A stretch of DNA of 55,819 nt. Source: Stentor coeruleus (Eukaryota; Ciliophora; Heterotrichea; Heterotrichida; Stentoridae). Of the stretch, positions 40,934-52,000 are shown one piece after another. A program made the position numbers and the translations under genes. The notes under the pieces were generated by a model. The model was not told the origin of the DNA. It searched no databases and worked only from the letters and a program-made list of their open reading frames with translations. Every line of letters begins with the position of its first letter. Position 1 is the stretch's first letter. The stretch covers positions 1 to 55,819 of the forward strand of contig MPUH01000418.1 of assembly GCA_001970955.1 (NCBI GenBank). Reading direction: 5' to 3'.

Positions 40934-41487
40934 TCAATGGGAACACAAAAATCTGTGAGTCTCTATGAAATATCTTACAAGTAAAACTCTATCTTTTTTG
41001 TTATCCATTCTTTTAAAATTTGCACTATTTGCTAAAATCCTAGTCATAAAAACCCAATCAACCTTATAAATACCCTCAATAAAATAATCCTTCAAGAATT
41101 TTTCGAGTTGCTGAATGAGTTGAGGATTTCTATAGCTTCAATGGTCTTATCTTACTTTTTATAACTCCTGTTAAGTCTTTTTTAGCACTTTCAAGCCTAT
41201 TGTTTACTACTATTTCTTTTTTATAGGTTTTAGCCTTAGCAAATTTTTTTCTTTGTACTCACCCTTTTTCACATGACAATAAACTGAATTACCTTTGGGA
41301 ACTGGATAGAAATCTAGATTCCTTGAGATTGCTTTTACAACTTTCTTTTAAAATCCTTAGGCGAGAAAATATTGGTTGAATAATTTCTCGTCCTTAGATC
41401 TTCATTTATTTTAACTTTAAACTGGTTTTGATTGTTTTGGAAGTTCATGATAATTTTTCCCATTTTATATTCTCGAACATGCGCCAT
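40934..41487 (-). pseudogene. Frameshifted unknown gene, minus strand
   Basis: From ATG at 41487 the minus strand reads as good coding sequence (MAHVREYKMGKIIMNF) until TAA near 41338. Coding-like content then continues in the frame one base back, and the same happens three more times, to TGA at 40934. Pieces include RNLDFYPVPKGNSVYCHVKK and IYKVDWVFMTRILANSA. Each shift is in the same direction and lies in or near an A-rich run. A decayed gene with four deletions, four homopolymer undercalls, or frameshifting during translation would all fit. No family is recognised. It is the only coding region here needing such shifts. Confidence 0.6.
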
Positions 41488-41717
41488 ATTATTCTTAGTC
41501 TAATAAGTTGGGGCAAAAGTAAAGAAATCCTTTCGAGTAAATAATAAAATCTTAAATCATCTTCAGCAATATAAAAATCAAAATACTTACCTCAAATATC
41601 AAAGTTCTCATTTCCCATCCAGCGACATAATTTTTAGAATTTCAAAATTATTTTACTAATTACTTTATTATAAAATTAGGATAATCAATAGCCATAATAC
41701 CATAATCGAATATAATA
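41488..41717. other. Divergent spacer (230 bp)
   Basis: Between the frameshifted gene (-) and the ankyrin gene (+). A minus-strand stretch near 41490-41560 has some coding-like content but no clear connection to the gene below it. Confidence 0.4.
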
Positions 41718-42182
41718 ATGGGCTGCTCTGAATCAAGGGTATTCGTAAAAAGAGGATTATCCGATAGCGTGCTTTTCTCTTCAAATCTCCAGTCCTTGAT
41801 TTATGATACAATATCAAGTAATGACCTTGTTAAATTTCAACAGATAATTGACAACGGGTTTAATCTTAACTACAAACTTCCATTATACAATAGTAGAACA
41901 GCCTTGCATATTGCTGCAGAAACCAATTCAATAAACATTCTTTTATATCTAATAAAGCAGGGTGTTGATATAGAAATTGAAGATGAATTAGGTCTGACTC
42001 CTATTTTCTTAGCCGCTCTGAAAAACAATAAAAATTGTGTTTACTATTTAGAGCTGGCTGGGGCAAACTCGAATATAATCAGTAATGCTTATTGCAATTT
42101 AGAAGATATTTCGATTGAAAAAAGGAGGAAAAGAGAGGAGATTAGGGTTAGGAGGAGAAGTGTTTCAGCTAAGGTTTGTTAA
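41718..42182 (+). CDS. Ankyrin-repeat protein with MGCS lipid-anchor N-terminus, 154 aa
   Basis: The protein starts MGCSESRVF, an N-myristoylation context with Cys3 available for palmitoylation, then has about three ankyrin repeats, the clearest being RTALHIAAETNSINILLYL and LTPIFLAALKNNKNCVYYL. A basic C-terminus (RRKREEIRVRRRS) could add charge-based membrane binding. Ankyrin repeats bind other proteins, so this may be a small membrane-attached adaptor (inference). The N-terminus resembles that of the small gene at 17.4 kb, but the rest does not, so they are not paralogues. The stop is TAA. Confidence 0.85.
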   Translation: MGCSESRVFVKRGLSDSVLFSSNLQSLIYDTISSNDLVKFQQIIDNGFNLNYKLPLYNSRTALHIAAETNSINILLYLIKQGVDIEIEDELGLTPIFLAALKNNKNCVYYLELAGANSNIISNAYCNLEDISIEKRRKREEIRVRRRSVSAKVC

Positions 42183-42953
42183 AAAACTTAATAAATTAGG
42201 GTTTATGTTGCTGAATCCATTTTTTGGAAATTGGTTTATTTTGGTATGTCAGAATGATGGAAATGCGATGATTTGAGATTTTTGTAGGGTTTATTGGAAG
42301 GAAAGTAGGATAAAGTGATGAGAGTGTAAAAAGATTATTATAAATTTTGTAAGAAAAAAGTTACACTAGCTAATTTACTGAGATAATCAAATTATTGATT
42401 GGAAGTTTGGATATTTTTAGAATGATAAGAATTTTTATAAGTATTTTAGTTTATTTATAGGTGTTATGCTATATTAGAAATATTTAATTGTAAGGCTTTG
42501 ATTTTTGATTTAATTGAAGATATGAGAGAAGTTTTTGTATAGAGGTTTTTATTGGTATTTGCATAGATATTTTTATTGGTATTTACATTAAAAGTTAAAA
42601 TTATATTATATTAGTGTATATGCTGCTCTTTTTAGCACTTATAAATCTTTTTATCGCATTTTAGAATTATATTATTTATAAAAACTTTTAACACAAAATA
42701 TCTTAACTTCATTCAAAAAGCAACATANAAAGCTTTTAACACAAAATATCTTAACTTCATTCAAAAAAGCAACATAAAAAAATCATACCACATTTATTCA
42801 ATAAATCCAACAAAAATAAAATCCAATTCTTATCACAGTACCATTTTCCCACAAATTTCACCCAAAACTTCAGTAAGCATCCTCTACATCTAAAAACCTC
42901 ATCATCACTTTCCAATCAAACAATGACATTTATAAAAATCTATTACCTAATAA
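42183..42953. other. Spacer with skew flip and N-join
   Basis: G/T-rich on the + strand to about 42620, then A/C-rich to 42953. A single N at 42728 sits between two nearly identical 46-48-bp blocks. No gene is seen. Confidence 0.55.
42682..42776. repeat. Direct repeat around one N (assembly overlap)
   Basis: Bases 42682-42727 recur at 42729-42776, differing by one extra base near the start and one base in an A-run. A single N lies between them at 42728. Confidence 0.88.
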
Positions 42954-44747
42954 ATGGATTTACTTGAGGAAATATTACAATACTTAAAAGAGCAGCACCT
43001 AGATCCAATAGTAAAATCAATCCAAAGTGAAACCAAACTCGTCCAGCACCCAGCGAATTACAAAGTAAAAATGATAGACAGCCTTTCTAAAGTTCCAGTA
43101 GCCCCAGCAAACCAACCAGCTCTATCAAACTTACTAAAAAAACTCAGCAAAAAAGCATTACCAAATGTACCCGCGCAGATTCAAACTTCGAAACTCTATA
43201 AAAACTACGATAGAAAACTACGAAGAAACCCCAAAAAAGCTCAAACTGAAGATACAATATCAATTGAAATAAAAGAATCCACAGCTATTCAGGATTTAAA
43301 AAACATATCAGATATTTCTATTGATTATAGACAAGAACCATCATCAATTATCCAACCTTCTAATATATCATTTGGCCCAATATCAGAAGAACCAGATTTT
43401 CTTGATGAATTTGATAATGATGATGACCTTGGGTTTTTAAATTATGAGTGTGATTCTGATCAATTACAAACTACTTCTAAAGAACTTGCATTGAAACATG
43501 GATTTCCTGAACGCATGAATGTTAAAAATCGATCTGATCATAGGCCGTTTTTTGATAAACCTGAAGAAAAACCTGAATGTGAATTGAAGTTTCCTAAGAA
43601 TAATAATAAGCATTATCCTATAACTTGTGATAATGCGACTTATGATTGTTATGATTTAAAAGTGATTTATGATAGGGAAAAAACTGGGTTTGAAGAATCG
43701 AAAGAGTTTCAGATTGTTATTAATAGTGTCATTGCCGCAAGGTATCAAGTTATTGAGTTTTTGGGTTCAGCTGCTTTTAGTAAGGCTATACAATGTTTAG
43801 ATTTAGTTACAAACCAAATGGTATGTTTGAAAATTATTGAAAACAACAAAGACTATGTAGATCAAAGCATAGATGAAATAAAACTTTTACTTTATGTCAA
43901 TGTTAACGGAGACGTCGAGAAAAAGAATCTTCTCAAAATGTATGACTATTTCTACCACAAAGAGCATCTTTTTATTGTCACTGAGCTTCTTAAAGACAAC
44001 CTCTACGAATTCTCCAAATATAACCGCGAACATGGGGAAAAACCATATTTCACTATCGGAAGATTACAAAAAATCGCATATCAAGTCCTTATCGGCTTAG
44101 AATATCTTGTAAGTCTTAAACTCATCCACTGTGATTTAAAGCCTGAAAATATCCTCATCAAATCTTTTTCAAACTGTGAAGTTAAAATAATTGACCTTGG
44201 TAGCACATGTTTTATTCATGATCATCTTGGCTCTTATGTTCAAAGCCGTAGTTATCGTGCCCCAGAAGTAATTTTAGGTTGTCAATACGATTATCGAGTC
44301 GATATTTGGTCTCTTGGATGTATTTTAGCTGAATTATATACTGGAAATGTGCTTTTCCAAAACGAATCTGTTCAAGGATTACTTGCTAGGGTTATTGCTA
44401 TATGTGGACCAATACCAGATGAAGTAATGAAAAATGGTAGACATACAGGGAAATATTTTACTAAAGAAAAACTTATTTATCAAGAAATTGCTGAGGATGA
44501 TAATGAAAACCAACATTTATCTGAAGATATGATTGAAATTATTAAGCAAAGTACTAAAGGGAAAAAAAAAGTTAATATTATAGTCCCTAAACGTAGCAGT
44601 TTAAGAGCAAGGCTACATTGTGAGGATTCAATGTTTTTGGATTTTGTTAGATGTTTACTTGATGTGGATAAAGATAAAAGGCTTACAGCTAGTGAAGCTC
44701 TTAGACATCCTTTTATTACAGAATGCAAGTATCAAGATGGGCTTTAA
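42954..44747 (+). CDS. DYRK: DYRK-family protein kinase, 597 aa
   Basis: The kinase domain covers about residues 260-590. It has a Gly-rich loop variant (LGSAAFSKA), the ATP Lys in VCLKII (about 289), HCDLKPEN (about 391), DLGST in place of DFG (about 413) and SYVQSRSYRAPE (about 427), where the Tyr-x-Gln-Ser-Arg activation motif of DYRK/YAK kinases is kept. These kinases autophosphorylate that Tyr and then act on Ser/Thr. The loop before it, the late insert and the C-terminal ASEALRHPF motif are also typical. The N-terminus (ILQYLKEQHLDPIVKS) resembles a LisH motif, as in some plant-type DYRKs. Residues about 60-200 are disordered and acidic. The stop is TAA. Confidence 0.92.
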   Translation: MDLLEEILQYLKEQHLDPIVKSIQSETKLVQHPANYKVKMIDSLSKVPVAPANQPALSNLLKKLSKKALPNVPAQIQTSKLYKNYDRKLRRNPKKAQTEDTISIEIKESTAIQDLKNISDISIDYRQEPSSIIQPSNISFGPISEEPDFLDEFDNDDDLGFLNYECDSDQLQTTSKELALKHGFPERMNVKNRSDHRPFFDKPEEKPECELKFPKNNNKHYPITCDNATYDCYDLKVIYDREKTGFEESKEFQIVINSVIAARYQVIEFLGSAAFSKAIQCLDLVTNQMVCLKIIENNKDYVDQSIDEIKLLLYVNVNGDVEKKNLLKMYDYFYHKEHLFIVTELLKDNLYEFSKYNREHGEKPYFTIGRLQKIAYQVLIGLEYLVSLKLIHCDLKPENILIKSFSNCEVKIIDLGSTCFIHDHLGSYVQSRSYRAPEVILGCQYDYRVDIWSLGCILAELYTGNVLFQNESVQGLLARVIAICGPIPDEVMKNGRHTGKYFTKEKLIYQEIAEDDNENQHLSEDMIEIIKQSTKGKKKVNIIVPKRSSLRARLHCEDSMFLDFVRCLLDVDKDKRLTASEALRHPFITECKYQDGL

Positions 44748-44882
44748 TAGAGATAGTAATGATGTTGTTAGTTTGAATAAAGTTTTTTTATATGATGAAA
44801 AGTAGCTGATTAAGTAAATAAATATGATTTTTTAGCATATTTTTCATATCAGATAAAAAAAAATGTATATAATATTTCTTAT

Positions 44883-45758
44883 ATGCAAGTTGTGAAGCAA
44901 AAACAAATCTTCCTTGATATTCCTCTTCCAAATGAAACAGAACAACAGAAAACGATAACAAAAAAAATAACATCGCCAAAGAAAACTATAAAAAAAATTT
45001 CAAAAGCTACTGCATCGTGTAGTAGCCTAGACAAAGATATTAAACCTAACTACCCTGCTCCTGCAAGTCGTGGGAAAATTGAAAGGGAAAAAACTGTCAA
45101 GGAGATTCTAACTCAATATGAGCAGGAAGTTGATGATTATGATATGATGCCTTTTAAACAAGATATTAATCCGCATATTTTGCAAACTATTAAGCAGAGA
45201 CCTTTTAGTGCAAGTGCAAAAACTATGGATTTATATAATAAGAATAAAGCTAAAACTATCACTGAACTTAGGAATAGAGAAAAATATAAGGGAAAAGCAG
45301 CTAATGCTGTTAATGTTTGGCTTGAACAACTAGAAAAAGAGCAGAAAAAATCAACAAAAATCATAGAATCGAAGTTTAAGCAATTCAAAAAAGAAGACGA
45401 TAGGCTTACTGCTGAAATTAACGTCCTCATGGCAAAAATTAGGGCAACAAGGCCTCAAACTGATTCATCTATGATATCCCAAGTTTCAAATCCTCAATCA
45501 AATAATGAAGATCTTCCATTTACCCTACCAAAATCTCATTTCACTTATAACAGAAGACCTTTATCAAGTAAGCCTCTACAAGAAAATCCTTATATAACAG
45601 TCTCTCAAGTGCATAATAAAAATCCAACAAAGACTCTTCAACAAAAGCCAGAAGTTAAAAAAGATACCTCTCAAGCACTAATTTCTGACGATGAGAGCTT
45701 TTTAAACGAAATCGATGATCCTGAAGACTTTGAAATGCTCTCAGAAGATGAACTCTAA
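44883..45758 (+). CDS. Unknown coiled-coil protein, 291 aa
   Basis: A hydrophilic protein with a basic, Lys/Thr-rich N-terminus, a motif-like stretch RPFSASAKTMDLYNKNKAK, a short coiled coil around WLEQLEKEQKKSTKI, and an acidic C-terminus (DDESFLNEIDDPEDFEML). There is no membrane segment or enzyme motif. I do not recognise the family; a microtubule or basal-body protein would fit the composition but is a guess. It lies between the DYRK and PRMT5 genes on the same strand with short spacers of 135 and 73 bp. The stop is TAA. Confidence 0.8.
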   Translation: MQVVKQKQIFLDIPLPNETEQQKTITKKITSPKKTIKKISKATASCSSLDKDIKPNYPAPASRGKIEREKTVKEILTQYEQEVDDYDMMPFKQDINPHILQTIKQRPFSASAKTMDLYNKNKAKTITELRNREKYKGKAANAVNVWLEQLEKEQKKSTKIIESKFKQFKKEDDRLTAEINVLMAKIRATRPQTDSSMISQVSNPQSNNEDLPFTLPKSHFTYNRRPLSSKPLQENPYITVSQVHNKNPTKTLQQKPEVKKDTSQALISDDESFLNEIDDPEDFEMLSEDEL

Positions 45759-45831
45759 TAAAATTTTTTTATATAAAACCCAACTAATAAATCCCTTCAC
45801 AAAAACTAAACTTATAACTAAAATCATATAA

Positions 45832-47631
45832 ATGTTTGTTTGCAAAGACTTCCCCTGGCAGCTTTATGTTGGCAAGGATTACTCTGTGAACAACAGTTTA
45901 CGGGCTGAGCTTGATAGTAGCCTAAACAAGCAGTTAGATTTTATCCGTATTCCTTTAGTTCATCCAAGATATAGTCAGCATCATAATGTTAAAAGAATTC
46001 AACCTATGACAAGATCTGACTCATGTTTAAGTTCACAACAATGGAATAACTGCATACAGGGGAAATGTACAAGTGAAATCGACCCTGATCATGCCAACCC
46101 TGAAATCAGAGCTAAATGGGAAAATGTTATGATGAATGAAATTAGATGGGGAACACACCTTGGGGTTAATGCAATAATTTTAACATGTCCAAAAGGTCAG
46201 AATGATAATTTCGCTAGGATTTTGAATCAATATTTGGAAAAAGGATTTTATTATCAGAAAATACTTATACAAGTTAGTAATGCTTCGTGGGAGGATTGGA
46301 ATTCATTAAGACTTAAATGTGGTCCATCAACAGCTCTTGGAGTCAGCCTTGTTATAGACTCATCATTATCGCCATGGGAAATGCAAAGATGGTTTGGTGA
46401 ACCTATACATACAATATATCTTCCAAGAGGAGTTTTTATCAACAACAAAGACGGTTATCCAATATTGCCAAAAGATCTTCAAGTATTTGTCCAAAGCCTT
46501 TTCAAACTGAAATCCAATGTTGTCATCGGTCCTTGCCGTGACCCAGAACAAATCCGTGGCTATGTTTGTTATTTATTTAAAAACCAACCTCCAGTAAAAC
46601 TTACATAGCTTAGCCAACTACAAAATTTCTCTTTTGAATTCTGGGATGTTTCTCAAATCCCCCTTCAGCCATTAATGCATAATCTTGAAAGTGCGACTTA
46701 TGAAATCTTTGAAAAAGATCCAGTAAAATATAATCTTTATGAAGAAGCTATATACTTAGCATTAAAAGATAATCCTCAATTCTCTATTATTATGGTTGTT
46801 GGTGCTGGAAGAGGACCTATTGTAAAAGCTGCTCTTAGAGCATCAAAAAGAGCATCTAGGAAAACATTAGTCTATGCTTTAGATAAAAATCCAAATGCTA
46901 TTGTCACGTTATATAATCTTTTAAGTAAAAAATATATAGGAACTGAATGGATACATGAAAATGTTAAGGTTATTGAAAGTGATATGAGATATTGGAACCC
47001 TGAAGAAAAAGCTGATATTATTGTTAGTGAATTACTTGGGAGCTTTGGGGATAATGAACTTGAACCTGAATGTTTAGAATGTGCGAAAAGGTTGTTGAAA
47101 GATACTGGGATTAGTATTCCTAGTAAGTCAATTAATTATATTGCCCCATTATCAACACAAAAGAATTGGACAAATGCTGTGACTAATCATAACTCAGCAG
47201 ATACACCTTATGTTTGTATGCCGGCTAATGCTTTTATACCTGTGAAAAGTGTGAAATGCTTTGAGTTTGAGTACCCAAGTACGAATACTAATTATAATAG
47301 GTTTTACAAACATAGCTTTAGTATTGAAAAACCTTTTACAGTTCATGGATTCGTTGGGTACTTTGAAAGTATTCTTTATGGTAATGTGATTATGTCTATA
47401 AAACCAGAGACTCATTCAGAAGATATGCAGTCTTGGTTTCCTATGTATTTTCCTATAAAACAACCTATTTATTGTTATGGGGGGAATGTGGATATTGCGG
47501 TTTGGAGGTGTAGCAGTAGTGAGAAAGTTTGGTATGAATGGGAAGTTGTTTTTGTTAAGGAAGGACAGATGAGGGCTAATAGTGGAATCCATAATACAAA
47601 TGGTAAAAGCTATTGGATTGGAAAGACTTAA
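45832..47631 (+). CDS. PRMT5: Protein arginine methyltransferase 5 (PRMT5), 594 aa
   Basis: Exons 45832-46593 and 46609-47631 join across the 15-nt intron gtaaaacttacatag (phase 0), giving 594 residues. PRMT5 makes symmetric dimethylarginine on histones and splicing proteins. Residues 1-260 fit the N-terminal TIM-barrel domain. The junction leads into IPLQPLMHNLESATYEIFEK, a highly conserved PRMT5 stretch; the SAM motif VVGAGRGP lies at about 316 and the double-E active-site loop SELLGSFGDNELEPE at about 393. A C-terminal beta barrel ends the protein. The length is near that of animal PRMT5 (about 640). Without the intron the two halves would look like separate genes. The stop is TAA. Confidence 0.95.
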
Positions 47632-49011
47632 ATTAGAATAGAATATTAATTTATAGGCAAAATTATAGGAAAAGAAATCAGTTTTATTAGTAATTTTTAT
47701 GTAAAATACTTGTATATCCTTAATTTATCGTTGAAATAAAAGATTCTTAATGCGCTTTTTTAGTAATTAAAATTTTAGATGATTGAGAGTTTGAAAAGTG
47801 AAAATGAAACAAGATAATAAGTCTTTTTAAAGTTAGCAAAAAAATATATATATAAAATTATTACAAATGATAAAAGTAGTTTGATAAAACTGTATGATGT
47901 GATGTTTTATATTATAAATCGAATAAAAGCAATAACAAATTCCCCAACGTAGAAATTCTAATAATAAAAATACATGAAATACAAAAAAATGCAAATATTG
48001 CTTTAAGGCTATTTTATAATTCTAGCATCATAACTTTAATTATAATCTGTACTTAAAATATATAACCTTACTTTATAATTCTAGCATCATAACTTTAATT
48101 ATAATCTGTACTTAAAATATATAACCTTACTTTAAATAATTTATTATAATTATTTTGCAGGCTATATCCAATAGTTTACAAATAAGCAATCATATTTAGT
48201 TTTCTAAATTGAATACTTTTGTATATAATTCATATATATTTAATAAAGTTCTCAATAGTAACTTTTAATTTTTTCTAAAATCTTATTGGATTTCAAGCTT
48301 ATAAATATAAACATCTGAGAAAATGATGAATTTATTTTATAATTTATATTCTAATCCTAAGCAATAAGATATAATTCTTCAATATTTCACAACGATAGGA
48401 AAATTATAACAAATAATCGTATAAGTCTTGCTATATGTAGAGTATAGTTTAAAGGATAAAAATTATGAATCACTATAAAGACAAAAAAACAAGATATCTG
48501 GCAAAATATTCAATTATAACATACTTTATAAATATATATGATGCATACTTATATATAAGATAAAATATTTGCAGATATAAATGGAATGGAAAAAAGTCTC
48601 CAGGCTATTTAATCATATAAAAATAATGGAAATTGAAGGCTTTTCAGTACAAAAACTCATTCATATGTTTAATCAATAATCTGGTGTAGTTCTGAACTTA
48701 GTTTACAATTATAATTGTTTTTTTTTTTTGATATTACTTTACTAGCCTGGTAGTAATAAGAATATTTTAATAGTAAATGTTTCTTATAATTATAATCTCT
48801 TTTGTACTGACTAAGGATTTTAGATGCTAACAAATTGAATAGTCTTGAAAAAATAATTATTGTATGATGCAAGCTTTATTAAACTTTAATTTAAATGCAG
48901 CGTGCTGGCTAGGGTTTTCAAAAAAAACCATTTCTGTTTACTGTAATTCTAAGTTATATGTTCTGATGATATTTATGTTTATTTTAATATTTTTCCATAC
49001 ACATATAATAA
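47632..49011. other. AT-rich spacer before the kelch genes
   Basis: 1.4 kb without an intact gene. It contains an exact 59-bp tandem duplication (48013-48130). Some short coding-like pieces occur (47660-47730 +, 48560-48680 +), too weak to call. A 67-codon minus frame at 48669-48872 has no supporting motif. Confidence 0.5.
48013..48130. repeat. Exact 59-bp tandem duplication
   Basis: Bases 48013-48071 are repeated without change at 48072-48130. No N lies between. It may be a recent tandem duplication, or another unmerged overlap like the N-joins. Confidence 0.85.
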
Positions 49012-52000
49012 ATGTTATTCTTATTATTTCAACTTGTTGTCGCAATCGAGTATTCAAAAATCCCAATTACAGGCACTCCTCCAAGCAGGACAACAGCAGC
49101 GGCTGCAGTTTACGACCCTGTGAAAAATAGAATAATTACCTTTGGGGGGTTTAACTATCAACTGAATTCTGTCTCTTCAGCTTTAAATTCATTTAGCCTA
49201 GAAACTTTAACCTGGGAAGAAATAGCCCCTCATTCTAAAGTTGTCCCTTCAGGTCTTGAATCGACAAAACTTTATCTTAGAGCTGATAGAAAGCTTTTTG
49301 TTTTTTATGGATCTGGAACTTCAGGTACAAGTAATGAAATTTATTGTTTTGACCTTTTGACATTTTTATGGTCAGTTCAAGGAACAACAGGAGATACTGT
49401 ACTTGGAAGAGATCATTTTGCTTTTACAAGTTATGAATATAAAGGAAATAATTATGTAGCAATATATGGTGGACTCACTCAATTTAGTATTGAAATGGAT
49501 TTATACTTGTAAGATAAAATTAGGATTAATATTGATACATTTGTGGCAAAAAAAATATCGAAAGATATTAAGATATACAATCAACGCCCTGGATTAAGGA
49601 TTAGTGCAACACTTGTGTATAGAAATGGTTATTTGTATATGTATGGATATATAAGAATAGCATTAGCATTTGATGCTTACCAATCAGGAATATATGCTTA
49701 TTCGTTAGAAGATGATTTGTGGACACTTTTGAAAAATGATATTGAGCCTGAGGAAAGATTTTTACATACTTCGTATATTTATGAAGATGAAATGTATGTG
49801 ATTTTTGGAGGAAGGGTAGACTCTACTAATATGAGTAGAGATATATGGAAATATAGCTTTGTTAATAGCAATTGGACATTGATTAAAAACAATATCGAAG
49901 AGTTTAGAGTTGAAGCTGCTACAGTGCAAATTGGGTCTAAAATTTATTTTCTTTATGGCCGTAAAGATGTTACAATTTATAATACAATTGTTGCAATTGA
50001 CCTTGGAACTAATCCAATTGATATTTCTACTATTTCTCCTCTTTATGACGCTCCTTTAAAAAGAGTGCACCATTGCAGTTTTACCATAAACACATACATT
50101 TATGTATTTGGAGGTCTTTATGAATATGGTATCTATCTTAATGATTTATGGAGATATGATATTCTATTAGATTATTGGATGCCTGTTTCCACTTTAGGTG
50201 AAGCTCCAAGCCCAAGAGCTCGTTTCGCATGTACAAAATCTACTGGTAATAGTTTTGCCATATATGGTGGTACTAATGGAGATGATATTTATGATGATTT
50301 GTACTTTTTCCAAGAAGCTTATATGACATGGATTAAAGCATCTGTAACTGGAGATAGTCCTTCACCTAGACATTCATCTTGTATGACCTATAATAATTAT
50401 AAATATTATATATTAGGAGGACAGGATTTAGAAAAAGGATTCAACGAACTTTGGATTTATAATTTTGTTAATGGAACATATACTGCGGCTAGTACAAATG
50501 TCTTTTTTTATGAATTAATAAGGCATAATTGCTGGATAGATGTTAATTCTGATTATATAGTTCTGAATGCTATTGGTGGATCAACGTTTTGGTATTATCC
50601 TAATTATTATTGGATAAAAGTGGAAATTGATAATGATGATAATGCTGCAGCTGCCAAGGTAGTGATGAATAGTAGTTATTTCTCGTTATCTGAAACAGGG
50701 ATTGCAGTAACCAAAGACCATCTATACATTATTATTGGATCATACTGGGATAAAATAGTTGCTGAAAGTGTAGCAATTGTTGACTTTAGCAATTTTAACG
50801 TCTTCCAAAAATTTACTACGATTCAAGAAATTGCAATATATGGCCATTCAGTTTCTCACTACGCAAATTCTTTATATGTATTTGGTGGTGGTACATCAGT
50901 ACATACTTGCAAGCTTTTAAATACAGCGACAAACACTTTTTTTAAATTCACTAATTTATTATCCTCACAAGATGGGCTTATTGATTGTAGTCCAGGAACA
51001 ATGCCTCCTGATTGTAAACCTTGTGATAAAGGGACTTATTATTTTAATAGTTCATGTGTTCCATGTCCTAAAGGAAAATATTCAGATACTTTAGCTGCAA
51101 CAAGTATTGAACAATGTATTCCTTGTGCTTCAGGATACTATTCTGATATAGAAGGAGCTGTTTATTGCATTCAGTGCCCTGCAGGGAAAAAATGCCCAAT
51201 AGGGTCAAGTAGCTTTGATAATAATGTTGGAACACTTTCTCCTAGTAATGTACAACCTAAAGCATATAAAGGACCTAAAAGTTTTATCTCTTTAACAGTT
51301 ACAAATATGTGGTATAGCATTTTATCAATATGCCTTTTTATATTTTTATGTGCTGTTTTAATACATAGGTTTTGGGATAAAATGAATAAATTCGACTTGT
51401 TTACATCAAATCATAGTCACAGTTTGGGAAAACCTATAATGAATATTAAGACTAATGTTGGAGGACTTTTTTCTATATTTTTTATTTTTGCAGCTATTGT
51501 TACAGCGACTGCAGCTATGCTTTCTTATGCTTTAGACAAAATAACAGAAATCAAAACCCTTATCCCATCAATCGCTCTTGACTATGAAATTATAGCTAAA
51601 TCAGTAGAAGTAAATACAACTTTTTATATATATGGAGGAATATGCGAATACAATGGTTCATGTGTTTCTGATATTTTATATATAACTATTGGTCTAGATT
51701 ATGAATCTATAAGCTTAACATGTATTATGGAAAATAATAATTGCCAAGTGAATCTTCATTTTACTGAGTTAAGTTTAGCATCTTCCATAAGCTCAATTAA
51801 TATCGAGATGCGTGAAAAATCAAGCTATGCCAGTTACTTAGGAGTTAATATTTCCTCTACATCTTCAATACCATTAGAATATAGTAGTGCTTTTATCCCT
51901 GTAGATCCTAAATCATCAGATCATATTTTAAGAGGAACAACCCCATCAATCATTTCTTATAAATTTACACCTTCTGTTTTTATATCAGAATCTAGTAGAT

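Noticed and set aside
10891-42776. Direct repeats as transposon target-site duplications or IES junctions
   Set aside because: Each pair surrounds a single N and is 46-104 bp long and nearly identical; there is no element between the copies.
48669-48872. 67-codon minus-strand frame
   Set aside because: Lys/Tyr/Ser-rich with no motif; flanking frames close immediately.
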